Positions 53,962 through 63,740 of a stretch of 64,000 nucleotides of DNA are shown here, in pieces. The DNA lies in the NCBI RefSeq assembly GCF_029051685.1, contig NZ_JAACFT010000011.1, forward strand, positions 165,006 through 229,005. Reading direction: 5' to 3'. The DNA is from Bradyrhizobium sp. CSA207. GTDB taxonomy: Bacteria > Pseudomonadota > Alphaproteobacteria > Rhizobiales > Xanthobacteraceae. The notes beneath the pieces are model-generated. The model saw only the letters and a list, made by a program, of their open reading frames with translations, made no database searches and was not told where the DNA came from. Made by a program: the position numbers and the translations under genes. Every line of letters begins with the position of its first letter. The stretch's first letter is position 1.

Positions 53962-54816
53962 ATGACCACAGCCGATCCCCTCGTCTCCACCGAATGGCTC
54001 GCCGCCCACATCAACGACGCCAACGTCAAGCTCCTCGACGCCAGCTTCAAGCTGCCGGGCGTGCTGCCGCTGCCGAAGGACGACTATCTCGCCGCGCATC
54101 TGCCCGGTTCGGCGTTCTTCGACGTCGATGCGGTGTCGGACCATTCCAATCCGCTGCCGCACATGTTTCCGAGCGCCGAGCAGTTCGGCCGCGACGTCGG
54201 CAATCTCGGCATCTCCAACGCCGACACCGTCGTGATCAACGATGCTGGCGGCTGGGTCGCAGCGCCGCGCGCGTGGTGGATGTTCCTGTCCTATGGCCAC
54301 AACAATGTGCGCATCCTCAATGGCGGCCTGAAGAAGTGGCGCGCGGAGGAGCGTCCCGTCGAGAGCGGCGAGGTGAAGCCGAAGCCGGCGATCTTCAAGG
54401 CGAGCTATGACGCCAAGCGCGTGCGCAGCATCGAGCAGATGATCGCGAATGTCGAGAGCAGCAAAGAGCAGGTGATCGACGCGCGCGCCGCCGACCGTTT
54501 CGAGGGCCGCGCGCCGGAGCCGCGGGCGGGCATCCGCTCCGGCCACATCCCCGGCGCCCGCAACGTGCCTTATAATCTGTTGTTCGATGCCGCGACCGGA
54601 ACGATGAAGCCGCTTGATGACCTGCGCGCCGCCTTCACCGGCGCCGGCGTCAAGTTAGATGCGCCGATCGTGACCAGCTGCGGCTCCGGCGTTTCGGCCG
54701 GCGTGCTGACGCTGGCGCTCTATCGCCTCGGCATCACCGACACCGCGCTCTATGACGGCTCCTGGTCGGAATGGGGCCAGGCCGGCGGCCCGCCGGTCGC
54801 GACCGGACCGGCGTAA
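53962..54816 (+). CDS. sseA: 3-mercaptopyruvate sulfurtransferase
   Basis: 284 residues with two rhodanese domains; only the second is catalytic, with Cys240 in SCGSGVSAG. The CGSGVSA loop is diagnostic of 3-mercaptopyruvate sulfurtransferases as opposed to thiosulfate sulfurtransferases (CRKGVTA). The enzyme transfers sulfur from 3-mercaptopyruvate to a thiol or cyanide in cysteine catabolism. The N-terminal inactive domain has the usual VLLDASF-like and RILNGGLKKWR segments. It is in a plus-strand run with rhodanese; the operon link is uncertain because a repeat intervenes. Confidence 0.9.
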   Translation: MTTADPLVSTEWLAAHINDANVKLLDASFKLPGVLPLPKDDYLAAHLPGSAFFDVDAVSDHSNPLPHMFPSAEQFGRDVGNLGISNADTVVINDAGGWVAAPRAWWMFLSYGHNNVRILNGGLKKWRAEERPVESGEVKPKPAIFKASYDAKRVRSIEQMIANVESSKEQVIDARAADRFEGRAPEPRAGIRSGHIPGARNVPYNLLFDAATGTMKPLDDLRAAFTGAGVKLDAPIVTSCGSGVSAGVLTLALYRLGITDTALYDGSWSEWGQAGGPPVATGPA

Positions 54817-54818
54817 GC

Positions 54819-55619
54819 CTACTGCCGGGCGCGCGCGGTTGCTGTCGCCGCGAGCGCGGGCTGCTGCTGCGGCGCGAACGGATCGTAGGTCTGTTGAACA
54901 GGCGGCGGCGGGCGCCGCACGACGCGGTGCCGCTTCTTCGCCTTCGCCCGGGGCTTGGTCGTCTTGCTCTCGGGCGCGCTGCTGGCCGCCTTGGCATCAG
55001 CCTTGGCCTTCGCGGGCGGATCCTTCAAGGCCGTGGTTGCCGGGTCGTTCAGCGCCGCCACCTTGGCGCTCGCAATGTCGAGCGCCGAGGATGCCAGGGC
55101 AGCATTGGTCTCAGATGACGCTGGTTCGCTGACGGCGGCAGTCGCAGTGTTGTCCACGGCAATGGTGTCGGCCGGGGTGAGCGTGTCGGTCACGGCGGCC
55201 TCCGCCTTCGCTACTTCCGTCGCAGGCGCGGCCTCGGTGACTTGCGGCTCAGGCTGCGCGTTCGTCTCGGTCGTCACCAGGGCGACCTGCTCGGGTTCGC
55301 TCGCCGGCAGTCCGATGGTCGGAACCTGGTCCCGCAGCGACGGCGCGGGCTCGGCTTCTGCCTCGGCGCGCAATGCGGAAAGCACCGGCTGGGCCGGTTC
55401 GGACGCCTGCGCGAACATCTGCTCCTGCGGACCGTTCCGCCAGGACGGGTTGGTGACGTACTGCTCATGCGTCGCCCGCAGCAGCGCGGCGGCGCCCAGG
55501 CCGAACACCAGGATGGAGGTTGACAGCAGGATCGCGGCAAACAGGAAGCGAAAGCCGGGAAGCATCGACGGGTTACGAATTTCCGCCCCGGCAGTGTGGT
55601 CGCCCGGGCCTTGAGCCAT
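54819..55619 (-). CDS. Single-pass membrane protein with Ala/Pro-rich tail
   Basis: 266 residues. One membrane helix near the N-terminus (about 22-47, FRFLFAAILLSTSILVFGLGA), after a short cytoplasmic segment. The rest is low-complexity, rich in Ala, Glu, Pro and Thr, and ends in a basic segment (TTKPRAKAKKRHRVVRRPPPP) and a Gln/Ala tail. The charge pattern suggests a periplasmic or envelope linker. A shorter start at 55565 (MLPGFRF) is possible. Function unknown; divergent from the L,D-transpeptidase gene. Confidence 0.7.
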   Translation of the reverse strand: MAQGPGDHTAGAEIRNPSMLPGFRFLFAAILLSTSILVFGLGAAALLRATHEQYVTNPSWRNGPQEQMFAQASEPAQPVLSALRAEAEAEPAPSLRDQVPTIGLPASEPEQVALVTTETNAQPEPQVTEAAPATEVAKAEAAVTDTLTPADTIAVDNTATAAVSEPASSETNAALASSALDIASAKVAALNDPATTALKDPPAKAKADAKAASSAPESKTTKPRAKAKKRHRVVRRPPPPVQQTYDPFAPQQQPALAATATARARQ

Positions 55620-55929
55620 CTGAACGCGGTGTCGGTACTGATTGCTGCGTTCGCCACACGGGATCGGAGCTCAAAGCGGCGGCGAATCAGGCTGATTCGA
55701 ACATACCGCAACGATTCCGCGCCGTTCCCTTAAATTCGGGGCCGCAAACTCCGGCGATCTATGGCGCGATGCGATTTCCGCCCCGTGATGTAACGGGGCA
55801 ACGGTAGTCTTGCGGATCACAAATCGCCAAATCCGGCGCAAATGAGCCTCTTATGTCTTGAATGTGCCGCTATCTTCGGTCATCTGGCCGTTAACGGTCC
55901 GGACGGGGCCCGGGGACTATACAAGAGCG
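55620..55929. other. Divergent promoter region between two envelope genes
   Basis: 310 bases between the single-pass protein and the L,D-transpeptidase genes with no credible coding frame. It is more AT-rich than average at about 55690-55760 and must hold both promoters, but no confident -35/-10 pair can be named. Confidence 0.45.
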
Positions 55930-57141
55930 ATGATGATCAAACATTTTCTGACGATATGCGCTGCCGCAACAGTCGCTGCGGCGGGAACTTCGCTCGTGCA
56001 CGCCCAGAGCTATCCGGTGCAGCAGGCCCCGGGTTATGGCGCCCCGGCCGAATATCGCCCCGGCGACCGCACGCCGAATTTCGATGCGCTGGAAGATGAT
56101 GACGACGGCATGCCGCAGAGCTCCGCGGCGCTGCCGCCGCCCGGCCCCCCGAGCGCATCACCCGGCGATCCACGCTACGGCCGCCCCGCCGGCGCGCCGG
56201 TCTATTCGGCCGCGCCGCCGCAGGGTCCGGTGATGTCGCCGGATGATCCCCGTTATGGCCGTCCCGCAGGTGCCCCGGTCTATTCAGCGGCCCCGCCGCA
56301 GGGCCCGATCATGTCGCCAGACGACCCCCGTTACGGCCGCCCTGCCGGCCCGCCGGCGGTGATCTATGCCGACCGTCCGGCGCAGCAGGCGCCCGGCAGC
56401 GACGGCCTGCGTCCGCCGGAAGCCATCGGCGGTCCGGCCGCGACCGGTGCGGTCTCGCAGCAGCCCGCCCTCGGTGCCGATGGCCGGCCGATGTCGATCG
56501 CCTCGCTGCCGCCCGAGGAGCAGCCCGACGCCGCTCCGGCGCAGTTGCCGCAGAATCTGCGCCGTCAGGAAGTCTCGCTGGCGACCAAGGAGCCGGCCGG
56601 AACGCTCATCGTCGATACCCCGAACACCTATCTCTATTACGTGCTCGGCAATGGCCGTGCGATCCGCTACGGCGTTCGCGTCGGCCGCGACGGCTTCACC
56701 TGGACCGGCGTGCAAAAGATCACCCGCAAGGCCGAGTGGCCGGACTGGCATCCGCCGACGGAAATGATCGAGCGCCAGCCCTATCTGCCGCGCTTCATGG
56801 CCGGTGGCCCCGGCAATCCGCTCGGCGCCCGCGCAATGTATCTCGGCTCGACCGTCTACCGCATCCACGGCACCAACCAGCCCTCGACGATCGGCAAGTT
56901 CGTCTCCTCAGGCTGCATCGGCATGCTGAACGAGGACGTCTCCGACCTGTTCGATCGGGTCAAGGTCGGCACCCGCGTGGTGGTGATGCCGGGTGGCCCG
57001 CCGCCGGGAACCGCAACCGCATCCGCAGCGCCGACGCCCGGTGCTGCTGGTCCGGCTCCGATGTCTGCTCAAGCCGGCCCGGTCCCGGGCACGCAGCCGA
57101 CGGTGGTGCCGCCGCTGCCCGCGCCAGTCACGGTGCGCTGA
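55930..57141 (+). CDS. L,D-transpeptidase (YkuD family), repeat-containing
   Basis: 403 residues. Signal peptide (MMIKHFLTICAAATVAAAG, cleaved near VHAQS), then a Pro-rich linker with a 26-residue tandem repeat, (S)P(D/G)DPRYGRPAGAP, starting at residues 77, 103 and 129, then a YkuD domain (about 225-350). Catalytic residues are visible: His313 in YRIHGTNQ and Cys329 in SSGCIGM. It makes 3-3 peptidoglycan cross-links or attaches lipoproteins in the periplasm. The Arg that often follows the Cys motif is Gly here. The Pro-rich repeat probably spans the periplasm; its copy number is expected to vary. A perfect hairpin terminator follows. Confidence 0.9.
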   Translation: MMIKHFLTICAAATVAAAGTSLVHAQSYPVQQAPGYGAPAEYRPGDRTPNFDALEDDDDGMPQSSAALPPPGPPSASPGDPRYGRPAGAPVYSAAPPQGPVMSPDDPRYGRPAGAPVYSAAPPQGPIMSPDDPRYGRPAGPPAVIYADRPAQQAPGSDGLRPPEAIGGPAATGAVSQQPALGADGRPMSIASLPPEEQPDAAPAQLPQNLRRQEVSLATKEPAGTLIVDTPNTYLYYVLGNGRAIRYGVRVGRDGFTWTGVQKITRKAEWPDWHPPTEMIERQPYLPRFMAGGPGNPLGARAMYLGSTVYRIHGTNQPSTIGKFVSSGCIGMLNEDVSDLFDRVKVGTRVVVMPGGPPPGTATASAAPTPGAAGPAPMSAQAGPVPGTQPTVVPPLPAPVTVR

Positions 57142-57162
57142 ACCGGCTCGCAGGAATTGGCT

Positions 57163-57199
57163 AATTACGGCGCGTGAACTTCGGTCACGCGCCGTAATT
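57163..57199 (+). terminator. Perfect 15-bp hairpin after the L,D-transpeptidase gene
   Basis: AATTACGGCGCGTGA at 57163-57177 and its exact complement TCACGCGCCGTAATT at 57185-57199 with a seven-base loop (ACTTCGG). It lies 21 bases after the stop. A rho-independent-like terminator is likely, though the trailing T run is short (ATTTG). Confidence 0.72.
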
Positions 57200-57278
57200 A
57201 TTTGACGCGCATGTGCACTTGAACGGCTCCGCACCTCGATTACGTCCGAGAGGATTGCAACGAATTGAGGAGCACACG

Positions 57279-58247
57279 ATGCGCATCTTTGTTGCGGGCG
57301 CGACCGGCGCGGTCGGGCAGTATCTTGTTCCGGCGCTGGTCGCGGCGGGTCATTCCGTGATTGGCACGACGCGGAGTGCGGCAAAAACAGACTTCGTGCG
57401 CCAATTGGGTGCGGAGCCGGTCGTCGCCGACGGCCTCGATGCTGACGGCATGCGCGCTGCGGTCGTTGCGGCGAAGCCCGATGTGGTCGTCCACCAGATG
57501 ACGGATCTTGCGGCCGCCACGGACCTGCGTCATTTCGATCGGGCTTTCGCGCGAACCAACGAGCTCCGCACACGCGGAACCGATATTCTGCTCGCCGCCG
57601 CACGCGAAGCCGGCGCGAGGCGCTTCATCGCGCAAAGCTTCTGCGGCTGGACCTTCAGTCGCACCGGGGGAGCGGTGAAGACCGAGACCGATGAACTCGA
57701 CCTGCATCCGCCGCAAGAGCTGCAACGCACGCTCGAGGCCATCCAGTATCTGGAGCGAAGCGTCACCGCATCGACGACGCCGGAGGGCATCGTGCTGCGC
57801 TATGGATTCTTCTATGGACCCGGCACCGGCACGCTCTCGCCGGCGATGATTGACCAGCTCCGGCACCGGCGTGTGCCAGTGATCGGCGATGGCGGTGGCA
57901 CGTGGTCGTTCATTCACACCGAGGATGCCGCCTCCGCCACGCTTGCCGCGGTTGAGCGCGGACGCGCGGGCAGCATCTACAACATCGTCGACGATCATCC
58001 GGCGCAGGTGAAGAATTGGTTGCCTGCGCTGGCCGAGCTGCTTGGTGCCAAGCCGCCGCGTCACATTCCCGCCTGGCTCGGGCGCCTGCTGGCGGGCGAG
58101 CATATGGTTGCGATGATGACAGAGGTGCGCGGGGCATCCAACGCCAAGGCAAAGCGCGAGCTCGGCTGGCTGCCGGCGCATGCCTCCTGGCGCGACGGCT
58201 TTGCCGATGCGGCAAGGCAGTCCACCAGCTACCGCTCGGCCGCCTGA
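57279..58247 (+). CDS. NAD-dependent epimerase/dehydratase family protein
   Basis: 322 residues, extended SDR. N-terminal Rossmann motif MRIFVAGATGAVGQYL; the catalytic-type region is around RFIAQSFCGWTFS, without the classical YxxxK in an obvious place, so it is probably an atypical member (reductase or isomerase). IYNIVDDHPAQVKNWLPALAELLGA is the family C-terminal segment. Small-molecule substrate unknown. GAGGAG precedes the ATG at 57279 by six bases. It converges with the 58252 dehydrogenase, the stops being four bases apart. Confidence 0.85.
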   Translation: MRIFVAGATGAVGQYLVPALVAAGHSVIGTTRSAAKTDFVRQLGAEPVVADGLDADGMRAAVVAAKPDVVVHQMTDLAAATDLRHFDRAFARTNELRTRGTDILLAAAREAGARRFIAQSFCGWTFSRTGGAVKTETDELDLHPPQELQRTLEAIQYLERSVTASTTPEGIVLRYGFFYGPGTGTLSPAMIDQLRHRRVPVIGDGGGTWSFIHTEDAASATLAAVERGRAGSIYNIVDDHPAQVKNWLPALAELLGAKPPRHIPAWLGRLLAGEHMVAMMTEVRGASNAKAKRELGWLPAHASWRDGFADAARQSTSYRSAA

Positions 58248-58251
58248 GGCG

Positions 58252-59214
58252 TCAGGCCAGTTTCCGCGGCAGCTCGCCGCCCTTGGTCCAGGCGTCGATC
58301 GCCTCGACCATCTGGCCGTAATGGATGCGCAGGCCGTCCTCGGTCGCGTAGCCGAGATGCGGCGTCAGCACCAGGTTGTCGAGCTTGCGGAACGGATGAT
58401 CGACGGGCAACGGCTCGACCGAGAACACGTCGATGCCGGCGCCCGCGATCTTCTTCTGCTGCAACGCCTCCAGCAGCGCCGCCTCGTCCACGATCGGCCC
58501 GCGCGCGGTGTTGACGAGGAAGGCCGTCGGCTTCATCCGCGCGAGATCCGCAGCTCCGACCAGTCCGCGCGAACGCTCGCTCAGCACCACATGGATGGTG
58601 ACGATATCCGCCTTGGCGAACAGCTCCTCCTTGCTGGCATAGCTGACGCCAACCTCCTTGCACTTCTCGGGCGTTAGGTTCGGGCTCCAGGCGATCACGT
58701 TCATGCCGAATGCTTTCGCGATGCCCGCCATCTTGCTGCCGAGCTTGCCGAGCCCGACGATGCCGAGCGTGCGGCCTTCGATCTCGGTGCCGGCGAAGGT
58801 CTGCCAGGGCTCGCCGGCATGCATGCGCGCATTCTCGCGGCCGATGCCGCGGGTCAGCTCCAGGATCAGGCCCATGGCGAGCGGGGCGGTCGGATCGCGG
58901 GAATATTGCGTGCCGGCGATCGCCACATTGCGGGCCTTCGCGGCCTCCATGTCGATCGAGGCGTTACGCATGCCGGAGGTCAGCAGCAGCTTCAGCATCG
59001 GCAGCGCCTGGAGCAGGCTGTTCGGAAACGCGGTGCGTTCGCGCATCGCGCAGATGATCTCGAAATCGCCAAGCGCGCCGGCTGCGGCCTGCTCGGAGGC
59101 AAAGGGGTGGCTGAACACGGTGACATCGACGCGGTCGGACAGTTTCGACCAATCGGCGACGTCGAGGGCAACGTTGAAATAGTCGTCGAGAATTGCACAG
59201 CGCAGCCGCGTCAT
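58252..59214 (-). CDS. D-2-hydroxyacid dehydrogenase family protein
   Basis: 320 residues. Two-domain NAD enzyme: the motif GIVGLGKLGSKMAGIAKAFG binds NAD, and the catalytic Arg (NTARGPIVDEAALL), Glu (DVFSVEPLPVDH) and His (LTPHLGYAT) are all present. Family members include phosphoglycerate and hydroxypyruvate dehydrogenases; it lacks the C-terminal ACT domain of full-length SerA, so it is more like short glyoxylate or 2-ketoacid reductases. Substrate not determined. Confidence 0.87.
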   Translation of the reverse strand: MTRLRCAILDDYFNVALDVADWSKLSDRVDVTVFSHPFASEQAAAGALGDFEIICAMRERTAFPNSLLQALPMLKLLLTSGMRNASIDMEAAKARNVAIAGTQYSRDPTAPLAMGLILELTRGIGRENARMHAGEPWQTFAGTEIEGRTLGIVGLGKLGSKMAGIAKAFGMNVIAWSPNLTPEKCKEVGVSYASKEELFAKADIVTIHVVLSERSRGLVGAADLARMKPTAFLVNTARGPIVDEAALLEALQQKKIAGAGIDVFSVEPLPVDHPFRKLDNLVLTPHLGYATEDGLRIHYGQMVEAIDAWTKGGELPRKLA

Positions 59215-59343
59215 CGGCGCTCATCCATGGCGAGAGGGGACGGCGCAAGCGGAGCGCCATCGTCGAAACCGGGCCATGGTTGCGCACAATCAGAGCTGCG
59301 CGCAAGCAGCTTACGTCTTCAAAAATCCGATAGGGAACGAGGC

Positions 59344-59559
59344 TCAGAGATCGCGGGGCTTCAGCCGGAGCGGCGTATCCATGCCGTGCTTGGCGCGCCA
59401 GGCGGGGCCTGGGCCGCGCATGTAGTGCAGTTCCGGACGATAGGGATTGAAGGCGGTGGCGAAGAAGCGGGTCCAGAACGTCTTGAGCTCGGTGGCGAGC
59501 CTGGCGGAGCGGCCGGCTTCTGCCGGAACGGGAAACGAATTGGTCTCGATCATAGCCAT
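59344..59559 (-). CDS. Small hypothetical protein
   Basis: 71 residues beginning MAMIETNSFPVPAEAGRSAR (an alternative start at the third residue). It has Trp/Phe/Tyr-rich stretches (FWTRFFATAFNPYRPELHYM) and a basic C-terminal part, no signal peptide or clear membrane helix. I recognise no family. It is divergent from the EttA gene and shares its promoter region. Likely real because it has a good composition and clear start, but not certain. Confidence 0.55.
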   Translation of the reverse strand: MAMIETNSFPVPAEAGRSARLATELKTFWTRFFATAFNPYRPELHYMRGPGPAWRAKHGMDTPLRLKPRDL

Positions 59560-59793
59560 GATGCGGCCTCGCTGTTCTCCCCGCCCGTTCTGCGCGGGTG
59601 GCGCTTTTTTCAGCGCTGAGGCGAGCTTTGGCCTGATTTATTAAAAGATGGTTTCAATTGTCCGGATCCGCGGCCGGATGGTGTCCGTCCCGTATTCATC
59701 CGTGGTGAACGGAGGGAAAACATTGCCCTTTGGGGGCGGGATCGCTACATCGGCGGCAGGCAAATTTCCTCAAATCGAAGGTTTTCGGGACCG

Positions 59794-61443
<1,650 letters not shown>

Positions 61444-61449
61444 TCCGGC

Positions 61450-62676
61450 ATGATACGGCGGGCACTTATTGCTGCGGTGATCGTTGTCACCTGCGGCTGG
61501 TCGCCCGCTCGCGCCGCCGACGCTGCCTTCACGCAATTCATTGCCTCGCTCTGGCCGGAGGCGCAGGCGGCCGGCGTGTCCCGCGCCACGTTCGACGAGC
61601 AGATGCGCGGGCTCGAGCCCGATTACAAGCTGCCCGACCTGATTCTGCCCGGACGGCCCGCAACCGGCGCGCCGTCGCAGGCCGAGTTCGTGCAGGTGCC
61701 TGCCGATTACGTCAAGGAAGCATCGATCGCGCGCCTTGCCGGCGAGGGACAGCGGCTGCTGCAAAAATATCACCCTGCTCTGACGCAAATCGAGAAGAGC
61801 TCGGGTGTGCCCGCAACCGTGATGCTCGCGATCTGGGGTCGCGAGACCGATTACGGCCGCTACACGCTGCCTTATGATCTCGTGCGCGTGCTGGCGACGC
61901 AGGCCTATGTCGGCCGGCGCAAGGACCAGTATCGCAACGAGTTCATCTTGGCGCTGAAGATCCTGGGCGACGGCGTGGTGACGCGCAAGGACATGCGCTC
62001 GTCCTGGGCCGGCGCCACCGGGCTCACGCAATTCCTGCCTTCGGAATACTACAAGCACGGCGTGGATTTCGACGGCGACGGCCGCATCGACATCTGGCAC
62101 TCGGTGCCGGATGCATTGGCCTCAGCCGCACAGCAACTCGTCAACAAGGGTTGGCAGAGCGGCGTGCGCTGGGCCTACGAGGTGCAGGCGCCGGCCAAGG
62201 TCGATTGCACGACTGGCGTGCCCGAGGTGACGAAGTCGATCGGCCAATGGTTGCGCGAGGGCTTCGTGCCGGTGCGCGGACAACGACTGAGCGCCGCCGA
62301 GCAGGCGCAGCCTGCCTCGCTGTTGCAGCCGGAAGGAATCTACGGTCCGTCGTTCCTGACTACCAAGAACTACTTCGTCATCAAGGAATACAATTTCTCC
62401 GATCTCTATGTGCTGTTCGTCGGCCATCTCAGCGACCGCATGACGAGCCCGCAGCCGTTCGCGACGCCGTGGTCGGCCGCAAAGCAGCTGCGGACGAAGG
62501 ATGTCGAGGCGATGCAGCGCGGGCTCACGCGCGTCGGGCTCTACAAGGACAAGATCGACGGCAAGGCCGGCATGCAGACCCGCGCCGCGCTCGGCGCCTA
62601 TCAGAAGTCGGCGGGCCTGAACGTCGATTGCTGGCCGAGCGAAGAGGTGCTGCGGTCGATCCAGGCGGCGCGCTGA
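61450..62676 (+). CDS. Lytic murein transglycosylase (MltB-type) with PG-binding domain
   Basis: 408 residues. Signal peptide (RRALIAAVIVVTCGWSPARA), an SLT/MltB-like catalytic domain (about 25-320) and a C-terminal peptidoglycan-binding domain (about 345-405, RKTKDVEAMQRGLTRVG-like). The catalytic Glu is Glu132 in AIWGRETDYG, and GLTQFLPSEYYKHGVDFDGDG is a family landmark. It cleaves the glycan strand with formation of 1,6-anhydro-muramic acid in the periplasm. The close spacing to ettA implies co-transcription. It ends at a strong hairpin. Confidence 0.92.
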   Translation: MIRRALIAAVIVVTCGWSPARAADAAFTQFIASLWPEAQAAGVSRATFDEQMRGLEPDYKLPDLILPGRPATGAPSQAEFVQVPADYVKEASIARLAGEGQRLLQKYHPALTQIEKSSGVPATVMLAIWGRETDYGRYTLPYDLVRVLATQAYVGRRKDQYRNEFILALKILGDGVVTRKDMRSSWAGATGLTQFLPSEYYKHGVDFDGDGRIDIWHSVPDALASAAQQLVNKGWQSGVRWAYEVQAPAKVDCTTGVPEVTKSIGQWLREGFVPVRGQRLSAAEQAQPASLLQPEGIYGPSFLTTKNYFVIKEYNFSDLYVLFVGHLSDRMTSPQPFATPWSAAKQLRTKDVEAMQRGLTRVGLYKDKIDGKAGMQTRAALGAYQKSAGLNVDCWPSEEVLRSIQAAR

Positions 62677-62708
62677 GCGATCGTCGCGAAAGAAAAAGCC
62701 TGAAAGAA

Positions 62709-62739
62709 AAAGCCCGGCCGAGAGGCTCGGCCGGGCTTT
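62709..62739. terminator. Bidirectional terminator between convergent genes
   Basis: AAAGCCCGGCCGAG (62709-62722) and CTCGGCCGGGCTTT (62726-62739) form a perfect 14-bp hairpin with a three-base AGG loop, flanked by A-rich bases on the left and TTTA on the right. It serves the transglycosylase gene and, in reverse, the small secreted protein gene. Confidence 0.85.
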
Positions 62740-62770
62740 AATCGCGGCGCATACGCGCCCTGCGATCAGA

Positions 62771-63055
62771 TCAGTAGCAGACGCGAACCGGGCGGACGAC
62801 CCAGCCGTAGCCGTCCCAGTAACGCTGGCGCTGCCAGTAGCAGGGCGGCGGCGGCGGGCCGGGCTCGGCCACGTAAACGGGGCCGCCATAGGCGGGACGG
62901 CTCGACGCGATGGCGCCGCCGACGATTGCGCCGCCGATCAGGCCGGCCGCGATGCCAGCGCCGACGCCGTCATGGGCCCTGGCGGACGGAGCGGCAGTTA
63001 CCAGCGAACCGGCGACCGTCGCAACCGTGAGGGCGGCAACTAAAGTCTTCTTCAT
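62771..63055 (-). CDS. Small secreted Gly-rich protein
   Basis: 94 residues. Signal peptide (MKKTLVAALTVATVAGSLVT, cleaved after ARAH), a Gly/Ala/Ile-rich stretch (GAGIAAGLIGGAIVGGAIA) that may be membrane-active, a Pro-rich segment and a C-terminal aromatic motif (CYWQRQRYWDGYGW) ending VRVCY with two Cys. It is a paralogue of the protein at 63267, sharing both the Gly block and the W-DGY-W-R-VRVC ending. Function unknown; such proteins are numerous in rhizobia. Confidence 0.78.
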   Translation of the reverse strand: MKKTLVAALTVATVAGSLVTAAPSARAHDGVGAGIAAGLIGGAIVGGAIASSRPAYGGPVYVAEPGPPPPPCYWQRQRYWDGYGWVVRPVRVCY

Positions 63056-63266
63056 GCTCTTGGCTCTCCTGCGAGATGGACGCTTCTTGTTAGGAGCGCC
63101 CGGGTTTCAAAGGTTCACGCACACTCTGATGGAATTGGCCGTTGGGTTAGGAAGCGCGCAAATGGTCAATCCACGGTAAACGCGCACGGAGCTGTGACGA
63201 GAAAAAGCGGTCTTTTTCAGGCCCCGAGATGAACGGCGCGTCCGTAATCAACCGGCCTTTGGCGCT

Positions 63267-63605
63267 TCAGCCACAGACTCTGACGCGACGGACGCGCCAG
63301 GCATAGCCATCCCAGAAGCGCTGCTTCTGCCAGACACAGCCGTTGCCGTAATAGTCGTCGGCGACGTAGCCGGGACCCGGCGCATAATAGCGGGGCGGGT
63401 AGTAGCCGGGGCCATAACCCGGTCCGTACGCATAGCCGGGACCGGGTCCGTAATAATACGGGGACGCCAATGCGCCGCCGACAATGGCGCCGCCGATGAT
63501 CCCGGCGGCCACGCCTGCAGCGACGCCGCGCTGCGCGTGGGCGGGTCCTGCTGCCGAAAGGGCCAGCACGGCGGCGGCAGCGGCTGCCAGGAGTGATCTC
63601 TTCAT
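63267..63605 (-). CDS. Small secreted Gly/Tyr-rich protein
   Basis: 112 residues. Signal peptide (KRSLLAAAAAAVLALSAAGPAHA), Gly block (AGVAAGIIGGAIVGGALAS), then a Tyr/Gly/Pro repeat region (YGPGPGYAYGPGYGPGYYPP) and a C-terminal aromatic motif (WQKQRFWDGYAWRV) ending RVRVCG. It is a paralogue of the adjacent protein at 62771, with a larger Tyr-Gly-Pro region. The periplasmic or surface location is inferred from the signal. Both genes are on the same strand, 211 bases apart. Confidence 0.78.
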   Translation of the reverse strand: MKRSLLAAAAAAVLALSAAGPAHAQRGVAAGVAAGIIGGAIVGGALASPYYYGPGPGYAYGPGYGPGYYPPRYYAPGPGYVADDYYGNGCVWQKQRFWDGYAWRVRRVRVCG

Positions 63606-63740
63606 GGGCTCGATCTTTCTCACGCGGGACTGCGGAACACTTGCGGCCAGAGTTCCACACTTCGTTTGAATGATCAATGAACGGCACCTTTGGTGGGGAC
63701 GACCAATTAATGCAAAGGCAGTCCCGCCTGGGAGACGACG

